Positions 26,235 through 34,760 of a DNA stretch of 52,645 nucleotides are shown here, piece by piece. The stretch spans positions 1-52,645 of the forward strand of contig JAEOSR010000020.1 in NCBI GenBank assembly GCA_016840285.1, written 5' to 3'. Position 1 is the stretch's first letter. Each line of letters starts with the position of its first letter. This DNA comes from Candidatus Hodarchaeota archaeon (lineage in GTDB: Archaea > Asgardarchaeota > Heimdallarchaeia > Hodarchaeales > Hodarchaeaceae). The translations under genes and the position numbers were made by a program. The notes beneath the pieces were generated by a model. It was not told the DNA's origin, searched no databases, and saw only the letters and a list, made by a program, of their open reading frames with translations.

Positions 26235-27020
26235 TCAAAGTAGAGCAATGAGTCGTCCTCCCCAGCCTATATTTAACTGATTTACTCCCTGATAAGATTT
26301 TACATGCCCGAATTCAATTCTTACTCTATCATCGTCTTTCACCTGTGAAATTTTTTCGTTCCACAAAACCAAAACGATTTTACCCGAAGCATCAGCAAGT
26401 TCTGCGTGTGCTACAGAAAGTGTTTTTCCTGAAGATCGGGATTTCACTTGTCTTGCTGGTGATATGGTAAGAATAACCCCCTCTACAGTTACATCTTTCA
26501 ATCCGTCTTTTAATTCCCCTATTTTCATCATCTCGTAAGGTGATGATGAGTCCATTACTTTCTGATACCAAATTCCTCTCCATGTTGGAACTTCTGATTC
26601 CCATCCCACTTGTATAAACCCTAGCTTCTCATAGAAGTGCCTTGTCCTTACGTTCCACTCAGGAGTTCCTAATGTCCAAAGTTGGGCATCAGGATACCTT
26701 TCCCAAAGTAATTCCATCGCTCGGAAAGCAATACCTTTATTATGATGAGGAGGATCGACGAAAATTCTTTCTAGCACTCGGTGTTGTTTCCCCCGAGTAA
26801 AAATACCACCAACAATCCAATTATCTAGGAGGATTTTATGGTAATCCATGAATCCCATAATTCGTAGTTGGAATGATGAAGAGTCATATCCTACTGGTCC
26901 TCCAGACCCAGGCGCCCCCACCTCTGTATCACTTTCAAAAGCTCTTTTTGATATTGATGCCAGCTCCTCGGCATCCCCCTTCTCAGCTCGTTCAATTTTA
27001 ATTCCAATCATATTCTTCAT
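26235..27020 (-). CDS. GNAT acetyltransferase fused to an OB-fold domain
   Basis: A 261-residue protein of two parts. Residues about 5-155 are a GNAT N-acetyltransferase: IKIERAEKGDAEELASISKRAF at the first helix, RVLERIFVDPPHHNKGIAFRAM at the acetyl-CoA loop, and WNVRTRHFYEKLGFIQVG at the conserved C-terminal region. Residues about 165-261 look like an RPA/SOSS-B-type OB fold (DVTVEGVILTISPAR..., AELADASGKIVLVLWNE, VRIEFGHVKSYQG), normally a single-stranded nucleic acid binder. The fusion suggests acetylation of a nucleic-acid-bound target, or a modified tRNA or protein substrate. A TTG at 27032 extends the frame; ATG 27020 is the likelier start. Confidence 0.82.
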   Translation of the reverse strand: MKNMIGIKIERAEKGDAEELASISKRAFESDTEVGAPGSGGPVGYDSSSFQLRIMGFMDYHKILLDNWIVGGIFTRGKQHRVLERIFVDPPHHNKGIAFRAMELLWERYPDAQLWTLGTPEWNVRTRHFYEKLGFIQVGWESEVPTWRGIWYQKVMDSSSPYEMMKIGELKDGLKDVTVEGVILTISPARQVKSRSSGKTLSVAHAELADASGKIVLVLWNEKISQVKDDDRVRIEFGHVKSYQGVNQLNIGWGGRLIALL

Positions 27021-27043
27021 ACTCAATTCCAATCAGTAATTCT

Positions 27044-27517
27044 TTAATCAAAAAATTGAATTGATTGTATTCTAGGGATTTCAAGGGTTTGTAGGCCTTT
27101 TTGATTCTCAGGACTAATCATGATGGTTGTAATATCGTTATAAGAGAGCAATAATGCCATGAATAGGGTAATCACTAGGATTTACATTCCTCCGCTTAGA
27201 TTAATATAAACTTCTCGATTATCTGTCGCTTCAGTCTTTATTATATCGCAAAAAGAGGAGAGGTTCTTTTTAAATTCCGTTTCTTCAACGGATATCTTAT
27301 TAAAATCAATTGTTTTTCCTGTAAAGCGAAAGGATTATACCAATCGGTTTATGGCCTTAATAGCTTTTGCTGTCTGTTTGGAGGAATCTTTTGAAGTAAT
27401 AATAATTAGTTTATCATAGTTTTTTGTTCCAAAAACGGGTATTGTTGCCAATACTAAACTTTCAGTAAAACCTAGAGTAGCGATAAAGGTTCTTTTTCGT
27501 GCCAACGCTATTTTCAC
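27044..27517 (-). pseudogene. CARF-domain (Csa3-like) gene with two in-frame stop codons
   Basis: A GTG at 27517 with the strong ribosome site AGGAGG opens a frame that reads as a complete CARF domain: TFIATLGFTESLVLATIPVFG, YDKLIIITSKD, then VYINLSGGM, then ILVITLFMALLL with ITTIMISPEN. 'LGF' and 'NLSGGM.ILV' are the typical Csa3/CARF signatures for cyclic oligoadenylate binding. Two TAA codons interrupt it without any frameshift, at 27335-27337 and 27182-27184. The HTH domain that normally follows in Csa3 is missing; the frame ends at a third TAA (27044-27046). I infer a decayed CRISPR-associated or CARF regulator. No cas genes or arrays are visible. Confidence 0.7.
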
Positions 27518-27644
27518 ACCCTCCTAATGCTTTATTTTGTGTCTAATAATTCTTCACCGTTTTATACTCAAAGCAAAGAATAATCTGAAATATAAGATAT
27601 CAATGAAGATGATATTAACCTAGTTAAAGGAGCAGTAAATAAAA

Positions 27645-28009
27645 ATGGACGAGGTTGAGCAGTTCACCCAAGTCATCCTGCAGGATGTAGAACAACTGGA
27701 ACAAGAACAGCTAGCGAATCTAGAGGTAATCACTATCATCAACGGATTGAAAAGGATGCAACAAGGATTGATCGATAAGGTAACGCGGGAAGTCCATGCT
27801 GTGATAGATGAACAGGGGAAAAAAAATACTCAAACGAAACGATCCGCAATGTAGCAATCCGAGAAATCTTGGCAGCCTCTGAGGAGTATCAAACCCGCGA
27901 GACAATGATCGATGAGTTTGAAACCACCGTTCAGAAACACCTTATTGAGCAAAAGTACCACCGAAATAAGATCGCTATCAACAAAGAATATCTCGCAAAA
28001 AGTGCTTAG
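27645..28009 (+). pseudogene. Coiled-coil protein gene split by a shift at an A8 run
   Basis: The first frame (27645-27854) encodes 69 residues of acidic helix (starting MDEVEQFTQVILQDVEQLEQ) and has AAAGGAG upstream. It ends soon after a run of eight A at 27819-27826. In the -1 frame the same run leads into EKKYSNETIRNVAIREILAAS, REFMIDEFETT-like helix (actual residues RETMIDEFETT) and a tail ending EYLAKSA at 28009. Joined, the product is about 120 residues of continuous helix. Either the gene is mutated, the A-count is a sequencing error, or slippage on the A-run makes the long form. No family recognised. Confidence 0.6.
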
Positions 28010-28258
28010 GATAAATTGTTCCAAACGATTCATCCGTCGAGGATAGACCCCTAAATAGGACAAGAATGTTAAAGAGGCTAGTAAATAAAAAATTTTAATA
28101 CTTCTAACCTTCATTTGTGGAAACAGTTTTTATATTCAAAAACAAGCCTTATTTCTCTGATTTCCTCTTCTCCGCACCCAAGTTTCGATCGAATCTTCTT
28201 GCCTCAATCAATTTACATTTAAGTTAAGTCATTTTTTCAAATTTATACCAACCTAAAA

Positions 28259-29611
28259 ATGGTTCTACATATGATTATTACGAAATTCTTAGGGATTCAA
28301 ACGATTCCTTCAAAAGCTCAAAAATTGATTCGAACATTCCTACTACTTAGCTTAGTGGGTGCGTTTCTCGGAAATTTATCCAGTACGTTTTTTATTCTGT
28401 TTGCAATCGATAAATTGGGCTTTACACAGGCCAGTATCATAATGTCCTTCGTGTTGTTAGTCCAGGTGTGTACTGATTATCCTAGTGGCTCACTTGGTGA
28501 TTGGATCGGGCAAAGATGGGTGTTAGTCATTGCATTCATCTGTTATGGGGTCTTTTACTTCCTTTTAACTATAGCTACAACCTTTGGAGGCTTTCTTGTC
28601 CTCGCATTCTTTAATGGTTTAGCAAACGCACAAGCATCGGGAACGTTTGGTACTTGGTTAGATAATAATTATCAAAAAGTAGTAGAAGATGCGGATCCAG
28701 AGAGAAAGATCTATGGATTCACTAACGCTCGTATTGGCAGTTTAACTCGGACCATTATGGCAATAGCTTTTGTTGTTGGAGGATTAATGGCAACAGTAAT
28801 ATCACGTGAGCATGTCTTTTTCATACAAGCTTGTCTATCCTTTGTTCTCCTATTCATGTGTTTTCTTCTAGTAAAAGATGTGAAAATAGAGACTGTGGAA
28901 GAATTAGTTTCAACTAAAACATCCGTGCGAGAATATTTCTCATTTTTCATCGGTGGATTTAAGTTCCTTTTTTCTAGCAAAACAGCTTTCTTCTTCTTAA
29001 TAGGAATATCCCTGATCTTTTCAGCTTTTAATGTATGGGGCACTTTGATGCTTTTTCCAATTTACTTTGGGTATACTGGATCTGATGGACTAGCCAGCTT
29101 ATTTAGGACGACAATGTTTTTAGTGGGAATACCATTAGGAATTGTCATGGCAAATGCAAGCAAGAGATTTTCAAATGACAAATTTCCTATATTTCAATTT
29201 CTGGGTCTGATATTCTATTTTCCCCCATTTATTTTATTATTAACTGTGATCCCTATTACAAATAGTTTCAATCTACTAGGACTCGTCCTTACAGCTTTTA
29301 TACTAACAGTTTCCATTAATTGTCTTTTAGACATAGTAGGAATCTTACAGGGGAGAACATTACTTGATTTAATCCCTTCAGAAAATCGAAACAGTGTTTA
29401 TTCGTTGATACCAACTCTTGTATCGGTTATCGCCATTCCGATCCTCCCAATTGCAGGCAAATTGATCGAAGACCATGGAATGGTTGCTGGGGTCATTGTT
29501 CCGCTATTTATTAGCCTTATTGGCGCTTCTTTCGTTTTTCTCAGCCGTTATTCAGAGAGAAGTGGTGATAGTCCAACTAAGGACAATTTTGAGTCTGGAT
29601 CTCTAAGCTGA
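28259..29611 (+). CDS. Major facilitator superfamily transporter
   Basis: A 450-residue membrane protein with about twelve helices and a basic loop between the second and third (YPSGSLGDWIGQRW, the 'G.laDr.G.r' motif A in modified form). A central cytoplasmic loop lies around residue 215. It matches MFS drug or metabolite permeases; the substrate is not readable. No ribosome site is seen; ATG 28271 is an alternative start. The YhhN-like gene follows 84 bases later on the same strand. Confidence 0.87.
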   Translation: MVLHMIITKFLGIQTIPSKAQKLIRTFLLLSLVGAFLGNLSSTFFILFAIDKLGFTQASIIMSFVLLVQVCTDYPSGSLGDWIGQRWVLVIAFICYGVFYFLLTIATTFGGFLVLAFFNGLANAQASGTFGTWLDNNYQKVVEDADPERKIYGFTNARIGSLTRTIMAIAFVVGGLMATVISREHVFFIQACLSFVLLFMCFLLVKDVKIETVEELVSTKTSVREYFSFFIGGFKFLFSSKTAFFFLIGISLIFSAFNVWGTLMLFPIYFGYTGSDGLASLFRTTMFLVGIPLGIVMANASKRFSNDKFPIFQFLGLIFYFPPFILLLTVIPITNSFNLLGLVLTAFILTVSINCLLDIVGILQGRTLLDLIPSENRNSVYSLIPTLVSVIAIPILPIAGKLIEDHGMVAGVIVPLFISLIGASFVFLSRYSERSGDSPTKDNFESGSLS

Positions 29612-29695
29612 TAGAATGTAAAGTTCCACTATCTTTATGGTTATAAATGGGAATGTATGTTCTTTACACGTTTATTGGATCTATGTTGACGTCCC

Positions 29696-30412
29696 ATGAT
29701 AACTGACGCATTGATATTTCTTGGTGCAAGTGGGTTTTTAATTTCGTTTGAAGCCTTTAATATTAAAAAACATTATACTTCTGTGAACTCTAAGGTTATT
29801 GAAAACCAATACTCCTTTCTTTTACCTATAACAATCATTAATATAACATTAATCGCTCTTGGTTTGATATTTGGCCTGTACAGTGATTTCTTTTACTCTC
29901 TTATAATCTTAATTGGGATGAGTGTTGGTTTAATGGGAGATTTCAATAATCGATCCATTCATTCATCCACTAGGGATTTCGTTCTTGGATCAAGTATTTT
30001 TATTATGTCCTATCTTTGTTTTTCCACAGCTCTGCTTTACACGAGTGGTGGCTTTCATTTTCCCCTGGATTTGGTAATAATTATTTTCGCATGTTTGAGT
30101 TATAGCTTTTTGATGATGTCGTCATGGGACTCTCAGTATTTTCAACATTTAGGGAAGTATAGATTGATAACAAATTTTTATCCGATATTACTCTTCTTTT
30201 TACTCTCTCGAGCAATAATTAATCTATTTCAAAGCTCCTTGCCCCTCACAAGTGTTCTTATGCTGATAATTGGAGTCTTGCTAATTTTTATCACAGACAT
30301 GGAATTTTCGATTGATAAATTCTTTAAGCCTCGAGAGCGGATGGTTGGTCCAGTTCTTTATCCTTTAGGTCAACTTGCTCTCGCATTGTCAACGTTATTC
30401 TTACCATTCTGA
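29696..30412 (+). CDS. YhhN/TMEM86-like membrane protein
   Basis: A 238-residue protein with about eight hydrophobic helices. GMSVGLMGDFNN resembles the 'lvGD' motif after the third helix, and the last part, IGVLLIFITDMEFSIDKF followed by PVLYPLGQLALALS, matches the 'lfviSD..la..rF...play.laQ.li' end of the YhhN family. Characterised members are lysoplasmalogenases that hydrolyse the vinyl-ether bond of lysoplasmalogens. The histidine usually present after the GD motif is not seen, so activity is uncertain. A link to ether lipids would be of interest in an archaeon but is inference. Confidence 0.6.
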   Translation: MITDALIFLGASGFLISFEAFNIKKHYTSVNSKVIENQYSFLLPITIINITLIALGLIFGLYSDFFYSLIILIGMSVGLMGDFNNRSIHSSTRDFVLGSSIFIMSYLCFSTALLYTSGGFHFPLDLVIIIFACLSYSFLMMSSWDSQYFQHLGKYRLITNFYPILLFFLLSRAIINLFQSSLPLTSVLMLIIGVLLIFITDMEFSIDKFFKPRERMVGPVLYPLGQLALALSTLFLPF

Positions 30413-30604
30413 CTTAATTTGAAGATTGATCTTGCTTATCACTTTTGATCTGATAGGGAGTATACACAGTTTTGACTAAAGTTCATTTCCCTTTCCTATT
30501 TTTTCTTTCCACAGACAAACCATAGTTCCTCCTGCGAGGCATTACTTGTTACAAGGTGTATATGGGGGCATTTCAATTTACAGATCTACTGGTAGATGGG
30601 ATCA

Positions 30605-30782
30605 ATGAAAGTTGAAGTTCCCTGTACGAAATATGGACACTTAATCGAACAATTAGTCAAGTATTCTCTCACTACTAAACAAAAAAAGATGTTAGGTGGG
30701 TTCTGTGGATCCACAACTTGATTTTGACATTCATGCGAAGTGGGTGCCACCCTACAATCTTCCTACTGTCAAAAGATCATAA
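30605..30782 (+). pseudogene. Possible small broken gene
   Basis: ATG 30605 opens a 39-codon frame (MKVEVPCTKYGHLIEQLVK...) that stops at a TGA. A better-looking continuation, VDPQLDFDIHAKWVPPY, ending at 30782, exists one frame over, with the switch near 30704. The switch point coincides with the palindrome TGTGGATCCACA (30704-30715). I read it as a frameshifted remnant of an unknown small gene. It ends next to the stop of the convergent luxC-like gene. Confidence 0.28.
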
Positions 30783-30783
30783 A

Positions 30784-32244
30784 TTATGTTACGGATTGTT
30801 CATCCATCACAAATTTGCACATACGTCGAAGGGGTTCGATGGCATCTTGAGGGGTCGAAAAACTACCGTTGGGAGCGAATCCTAGGGAAACAATGCGTTG
30901 AACACCATGAAGAATTAGCTCATCCCGGATCTCTTGCTTTAAATGTTCCGGGTAAATCCCCACTGTCTGGGTGTACGCGTTCACTGATTGGATTGCAGTT
31001 TGTACGTTATCAATAGGTACGAGATTCACCACTCTACCACATAATTGATCTGAAAAATCCACGGGTTCATCTATCTGACTGACAATCACGGCTCCTTCGT
31101 TTTCGTGTCCGCCAAACACGCGATAAAACATGTCATCCATCCGAAGTCCGTCTAAATTACTTTTTAGATCTACATCAAACTCTTTCGTAGGTGTGGACAC
31201 ATGACTTGGGAGGTTCACTAATGCGTAATACAGGTATGCCCCTAATTCGTTCAATCTGTCTATACCAATTTCATCTGTTCCAGATTGAACATAGATAACT
31301 CGGCTATTCACACATGCTTCCTGATTGAATGCTCCAATGTCAATCGCTGCCCGTTGCGCGACTGTACGTAAGGTTTCTTCACTTTGGAATGCTTCTGCTC
31401 CGATGATCGATGTACTTAGCTTGGGGTCTAACGTAATTAAGTCAATTCCTGGCTGTAGATACTTTGTAATGTGTTTTATCGAAGAGTACCCGCCCCAAGC
31501 GATGATTTTCTCGATGTTCTCGGGTTTGTAGAACGCAGTCTCAAACTCAGTGTCTCCGCCTTTCCAATAGGCGACTGATATGCTCTTTGTGATTGGATGG
31601 TTCGGCTCCATTTCGATCATAGTTAGGGCCAATGCGGTTGCTGTTAATGGATCATTTGACGGTAACTTGATGATCGTGTCACAGCGTGTACAACAGCTAC
31701 GTGCTATTGTCCCTGCTGAGACTAAGGGGACATTTCCCGCGATCACGTGAACCGTGCGTGCACCAAATGCCCGTACTGATACTATTTGACCATTATTCAA
31801 AGTAGTCGGTACCCAACCTTCGAGATATTTTATTCCAATCCGTTGTTCCAGCATCTCATGAAGACTTTCCTTTGAGAGGAGCATTGGTAGCGCCTGATAC
31901 GTTCCATACAGCACACTCTTCGTCAATCCACTTGCTTCACAGTTTAATGCGAATGCATCCTGTAAATATTCATTTTCTTTCAGTACTAGTCGTTGGCCTA
32001 GGTCATCCATGAATGTCAGAATCTCATCAATACTGAGGTCGTACAGTGCCTTTTGTAGTGAGGAATTCTTGAGAACTATCTTATTCAGATACTTCTTGGC
32101 ATCAGGGGTCTTGAATGTGGCTAACCCATGCCGACCTCCAAAAGTAAGGCAATAATCAGAAATAATTTGTCCTCGCGCAATAATCGGGATGTTATAATCC
32201 ACTATTTCGATTGTAGTGGTATCTTCTTCCATGACGCTCTGCAT
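30784..32244 (-). CDS. luxC: LuxC-type acyl-CoA/acyl-protein reductase
   Basis: A 486-residue fatty acyl reductase of the LuxC family, which reduces an enzyme-bound acyl thioester to a fatty aldehyde with NADPH. It contains VHVIAGNVPLVSAGTIARS at the cofactor region, TIIKLPSNDPLTATALA, AWGGYSSIKHI, and AFNQEACVNSRVIYV with the nucleophilic cysteine at residue 311. Its length is normal for the family. It lies 34 bases after the luxE-like gene, so the two form an operon. Without luxA or luxB nearby, the aldehyde probably serves lipid, wax or hydrocarbon metabolism rather than light. A second possible start is ATG 32232. Confidence 0.9.
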   Translation of the reverse strand: MQSVMEEDTTTIEIVDYNIPIIARGQIISDYCLTFGGRHGLATFKTPDAKKYLNKIVLKNSSLQKALYDLSIDEILTFMDDLGQRLVLKENEYLQDAFALNCEASGLTKSVLYGTYQALPMLLSKESLHEMLEQRIGIKYLEGWVPTTLNNGQIVSVRAFGARTVHVIAGNVPLVSAGTIARSCCTRCDTIIKLPSNDPLTATALALTMIEMEPNHPITKSISVAYWKGGDTEFETAFYKPENIEKIIAWGGYSSIKHITKYLQPGIDLITLDPKLSTSIIGAEAFQSEETLRTVAQRAAIDIGAFNQEACVNSRVIYVQSGTDEIGIDRLNELGAYLYYALVNLPSHVSTPTKEFDVDLKSNLDGLRMDDMFYRVFGGHENEGAVIVSQIDEPVDFSDQLCGRVVNLVPIDNVQTAIQSVNAYTQTVGIYPEHLKQEIRDELILHGVQRIVSLGFAPNGSFSTPQDAIEPLRRMCKFVMDEQSVT

Positions 32245-32278
32245 GTGTGATCACTTCGTTGCATGAAAGAAGAGGAGG

Positions 32279-33712
32279 TTAACTTTCCTCCTCGTCCATC
32301 AAAAAGTCAATGAAATCGTCGTAAGCATTTTGCACCCCAGCGCAGGAGATCTTGTCATCACCGCCCTGCTTCTCGCTGTACCGTTGGATCTTCTTCTCTA
32401 GCCATGGGCCTTTCCAGCCACAATTACAGGTGTCCCAATGGATGGTAACCTCGTCACCTGTGACGAATCCACCCCAGTAAGTATCAGCTAATAAATCATA
32501 AAAGGCAAAACGACCTGTTTGGGTTCCTGTTCGAGGTAATGGTTCGCCTGTCTCGGGATCAAGGAGGAACGGGATGAACCAGGGGAAGATATGGTAGTGA
32601 TTTTCTGAACATGATGGACAACCTGCGCCGTTCATTTCGGTCATACCATAGTTGTCTTTGATCTCATCTACGCCATAGAAATCGCAGGTGATCTGGTACC
32701 AATTTTCTGGAGGCTGATATCCTTTCATGCCGCCACCTGTGGCTAACCCCGAGTTGGAAGTGAACATTTGCCTGAGTCCCATTGCGTGTCCTTGGAGAGC
32801 AGTCTCAATCAAAGGTTGCCAGACCCCCATAAAGAAGACACGTTTTCCCTTATATTCAGTCAGCAGTTTGTCTATAAACGCTTTGAAATACTTGGGCTGG
32901 CTTGACTTCATTTTGATGAGTTCACCTTTGTTGTGAACTAAAGCACGGATCAATTGGAGTTTTCCAAGTTCACCTTTTGCTTTAGCAGCCCGTACTCGTC
33001 CTGCCAGACTCATGAAGTCTGCCGACATGAAGCCTGGCATCGCTGTATGAAATTCTTCTTCTGAACCTGCCATTTGTGGTCCAAAGTAACTAATTACACG
33101 TTGTGCGAGCTGTCGTCCATCGCGAAATCCTGGGAAGAAGATCGGAACCCGTTCTTCGTGGAAATTAATCCCTGTTGTCGCCTCTAACATCATGTATAAC
33201 CCGTTTTTATAGTTCTCCATATCAATCTGGGTTCGAGGTAAGAATGACAATTTTCCAGTCGTACCAGAACTATGTACAATGAATAGTTCTGTTTGCTCTT
33301 CCAGCTGATCTAACCACTGATCGATAGTTTTAGGATTGTCTAAAATTACGTGTGACATATCTAACGTCGAAAATTTACTTATCCATTTTGTCATTTGGTC
33401 ATAGCGTTTCTTCTCGATTAATGACAGTGGATAGGATTTATAGACCGTGTGTGTGAACAATACAGGGAGGATATCATTCAACATTGTGATCTGACTTACT
33501 CCTACTCGTACTGCTAAATCTCTCACTGCAGGAATCTTCTGAGAAAGTTCTTTAAACCTTTCTTGAAGTGCATGTAACTGTAATTTCTCGAGTTCTGCGC
33601 CCTCGAACACAAAACACTCACAAGGTGTCCGAAGATCTCTTTTTGGCCAATCTTGTGGGTGCTGCCACTCAGAGGTTTTTTCTTCTTGGCTTATTTCTGT
33701 GGCTATTGTCAT
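32279..33712 (-). CDS. luxE: LuxE-type acyl-activating enzyme (acyl-protein synthetase)
   Basis: A 477-residue adenylating enzyme of the LuxE/PaaK-like ANL superfamily. The phosphate loop VHSSGTTGK is at about 146-154, and the second adenylate motif DNYGMTEM at 353-360. A Cys-rich C-terminus includes CNCGW and DKISCAG; LuxE proteins use a C-terminal cysteine to carry the acyl group to LuxC. LuxE itself is usually about 370 residues, so this version is longer. AAAGGAAG precedes the ATG and a strong A/T promoter region lies at 33743-33770. With luxC it would convert a fatty acid to an aldehyde using ATP and NADPH. Confidence 0.87.
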   Translation of the reverse strand: MTIATEISQEEKTSEWQHPQDWPKRDLRTPCECFVFEGAELEKLQLHALQERFKELSQKIPAVRDLAVRVGVSQITMLNDILPVLFTHTVYKSYPLSLIEKKRYDQMTKWISKFSTLDMSHVILDNPKTIDQWLDQLEEQTELFIVHSSGTTGKLSFLPRTQIDMENYKNGLYMMLEATTGINFHEERVPIFFPGFRDGRQLAQRVISYFGPQMAGSEEEFHTAMPGFMSADFMSLAGRVRAAKAKGELGKLQLIRALVHNKGELIKMKSSQPKYFKAFIDKLLTEYKGKRVFFMGVWQPLIETALQGHAMGLRQMFTSNSGLATGGGMKGYQPPENWYQITCDFYGVDEIKDNYGMTEMNGAGCPSCSENHYHIFPWFIPFLLDPETGEPLPRTGTQTGRFAFYDLLADTYWGGFVTGDEVTIHWDTCNCGWKGPWLEKKIQRYSEKQGGDDKISCAGVQNAYDDFIDFLMDEEES

Positions 33713-33742
33713 GATTTAATACTTCCTTTATTCTTTATAAAG

Positions 33743-33770
33743 TATTTATATATATATCATTCCTTATAAA
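33743..33770 (-). promoter_or_regulatory. Promoter of the luxE-luxC operon
   Basis: Read on the minus strand, TTTATAAG (33763-33770) and TATATATATAAATA (33743-33756) are good archaeal TATA-box candidates at about 31-58 bases from the luxE start. They are followed by the ribosome site AAAGGAAG. Either could place transcription start between 33718 and 33740. Confidence 0.5.
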
Positions 33771-33922
33771 CTGATATTTGATCGAAACAAATCGTACCCA
33801 ATGTCTCAATTTGCTTATATACTCGAAATCTATCAATGAAGGAGATAAGAAAAGTTATTAGTGGTTTTCCTTTTTATACTTGAAAATTAATATTTTATAT
33901 TAAGAACTGCTCATCTAATCGA

Positions 33923-34138
33923 TCAATTTTCTACCCTGTGCTCAGATATATAGTTAATGTTGAAACAGAAAAAAAACTCGGAGCTAATAAAATGAGGCTC
34001 AATGAGTTTTATTTCAAAATGGATCTGATCCATTTCAGGATGATACTTTACTAACAATTTAAGGAGAAATACCGATTCAGGCTTTTGGATTGATTCCTTA
34101 TCCATTTTTAACAAAAAATTCCCAGAGATCACACCCAT
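33923..34138 (-). CDS. Possible small protein, 71 residues
   Basis: An ATG frame reads MGVISGNFLLKMDKESIQKP, then VFLLKLLVKYHPEMDQIHFEIKLIEPHF, and a Phe-rich end. The first two thirds look protein-like (amphipathic helix, then strand), while the end looks random, so it may be a truncated gene. No ribosome site and no family match. It is the only coding candidate in the 550 bases between luxE and the Cys-rich gene. Confidence 0.3.
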   Translation of the reverse strand: MGVISGNFLLKMDKESIQKPESVFLLKLLVKYHPEMDQIHFEIKLIEPHFISSEFFFCFNINYISEHRVEN

Positions 34139-34263
34139 TTCTACGAATTGAAAATAACACTAGCCAGTTGTAGTATTTTGAGTATTTATAGCTCCCCTCC
34201 ATAATTAATTAACAGAGTATACCGATATCATTTAACAGTAAATCAATTTAAGAGGAAGCATCA

Positions 34264-34602
34264 GTGTTTCGGGATCAGGTTCGTGTTGTGGCATTAGATG
34301 ACCTTTTCAAAGAATGTCTCTATTTAATCACGTCTAACGATAACGCTGCAGTATATTGTCTCAAGTTTAAACTCTGGAATGAACCTTGTCCCAAGATGTG
34401 TGATCAGTATGTCCCTAGTGATCCAGGCAAAATCGAAAAGGCAAAACAAGCAAATTATGATATTGAGTGTTTGGATTTCACACGAAAAATCGTGGAGGGC
34501 TCCCCCGAGTATTATTGTACTTTGTATAACCTAACAAAACCTTTGTGTAAAGAGTGTTTCTTTCATCGTTATGTAGAGGATCCCTCCACCTCCGAAGAGT
34601 AA
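34264..34602 (+). CDS. Cys-rich small protein, possible metal or Fe-S binder
   Basis: A 112-residue protein with eight cysteines (C18, C32, C42, C46, C69, C85, C95, C98) and a histidine at 101; CxxxC (42-46) and CxxCFFH (95-101) are the closest pairs. This many cysteines in a cytoplasmic archaeal protein suggests zinc or iron-sulfur binding. I do not recognise a family. The start is GTG with AGAGGAAG directly upstream, and a TATA-like TATTTATA lies near 34180. Its 3' end overlaps a small convergent membrane-protein frame. Confidence 0.6.
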   Translation: MFRDQVRVVALDDLFKECLYLITSNDNAAVYCLKFKLWNEPCPKMCDQYVPSDPGKIEKAKQANYDIECLDFTRKIVEGSPEYYCTLYNLTKPLCKECFFHRYVEDPSTSEE

Positions 34603-34700
34603 TCTTTTTGTACGTGGTAGCCCAAGAAAAACAAGATGATTGCTCCAAACGAGAAAAAGATGCCAAATCTAAGAAGATAAATAAGAATTGTAATATTCAT
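34569..34700 (-). CDS. Small single-span membrane protein, 43 residues
   Basis: A short ATG frame encodes a peptide with one clean membrane helix (ILIYLLRFGIFFSFGAIIL, then FFLG), followed by a polar tail (YHVQKDYSSEVEGSS). GGGA lies 8-12 bases before the ATG. It overlaps the 3' end of the Cys-rich gene by 34 bases on the other strand. The clear helix-plus-tail layout supports a real protein; function unknown. Confidence 0.45.
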   Translation of the reverse strand: MNITILIYLLRFGIFFSFGAIILFFLGYHVQKDYSSEVEGSST

Positions 34701-34760
34701 TAAGCTATTCCCAATATAAGTTCTGATCGTTTTTTCAGGAATTGATGACTTCCATCAATA

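Noticed and set aside
27182..27337. Recoding of TAA as an amino acid in the CARF gene
   Set aside because: Other genes in the window end normally at TAA (for example at 2858-2860), and no recoding signal was noticed; inactivation or error is simpler.
27830..28114. Minus-strand frame of 94 codons
   Set aside because: It is the reverse complement of the second half of the split coiled-coil gene and has no ribosome site.
30784..33712. Bioluminescence
   Set aside because: No luxA or luxB is present; LuxC and LuxE relatives occur in many non-luminous organisms.
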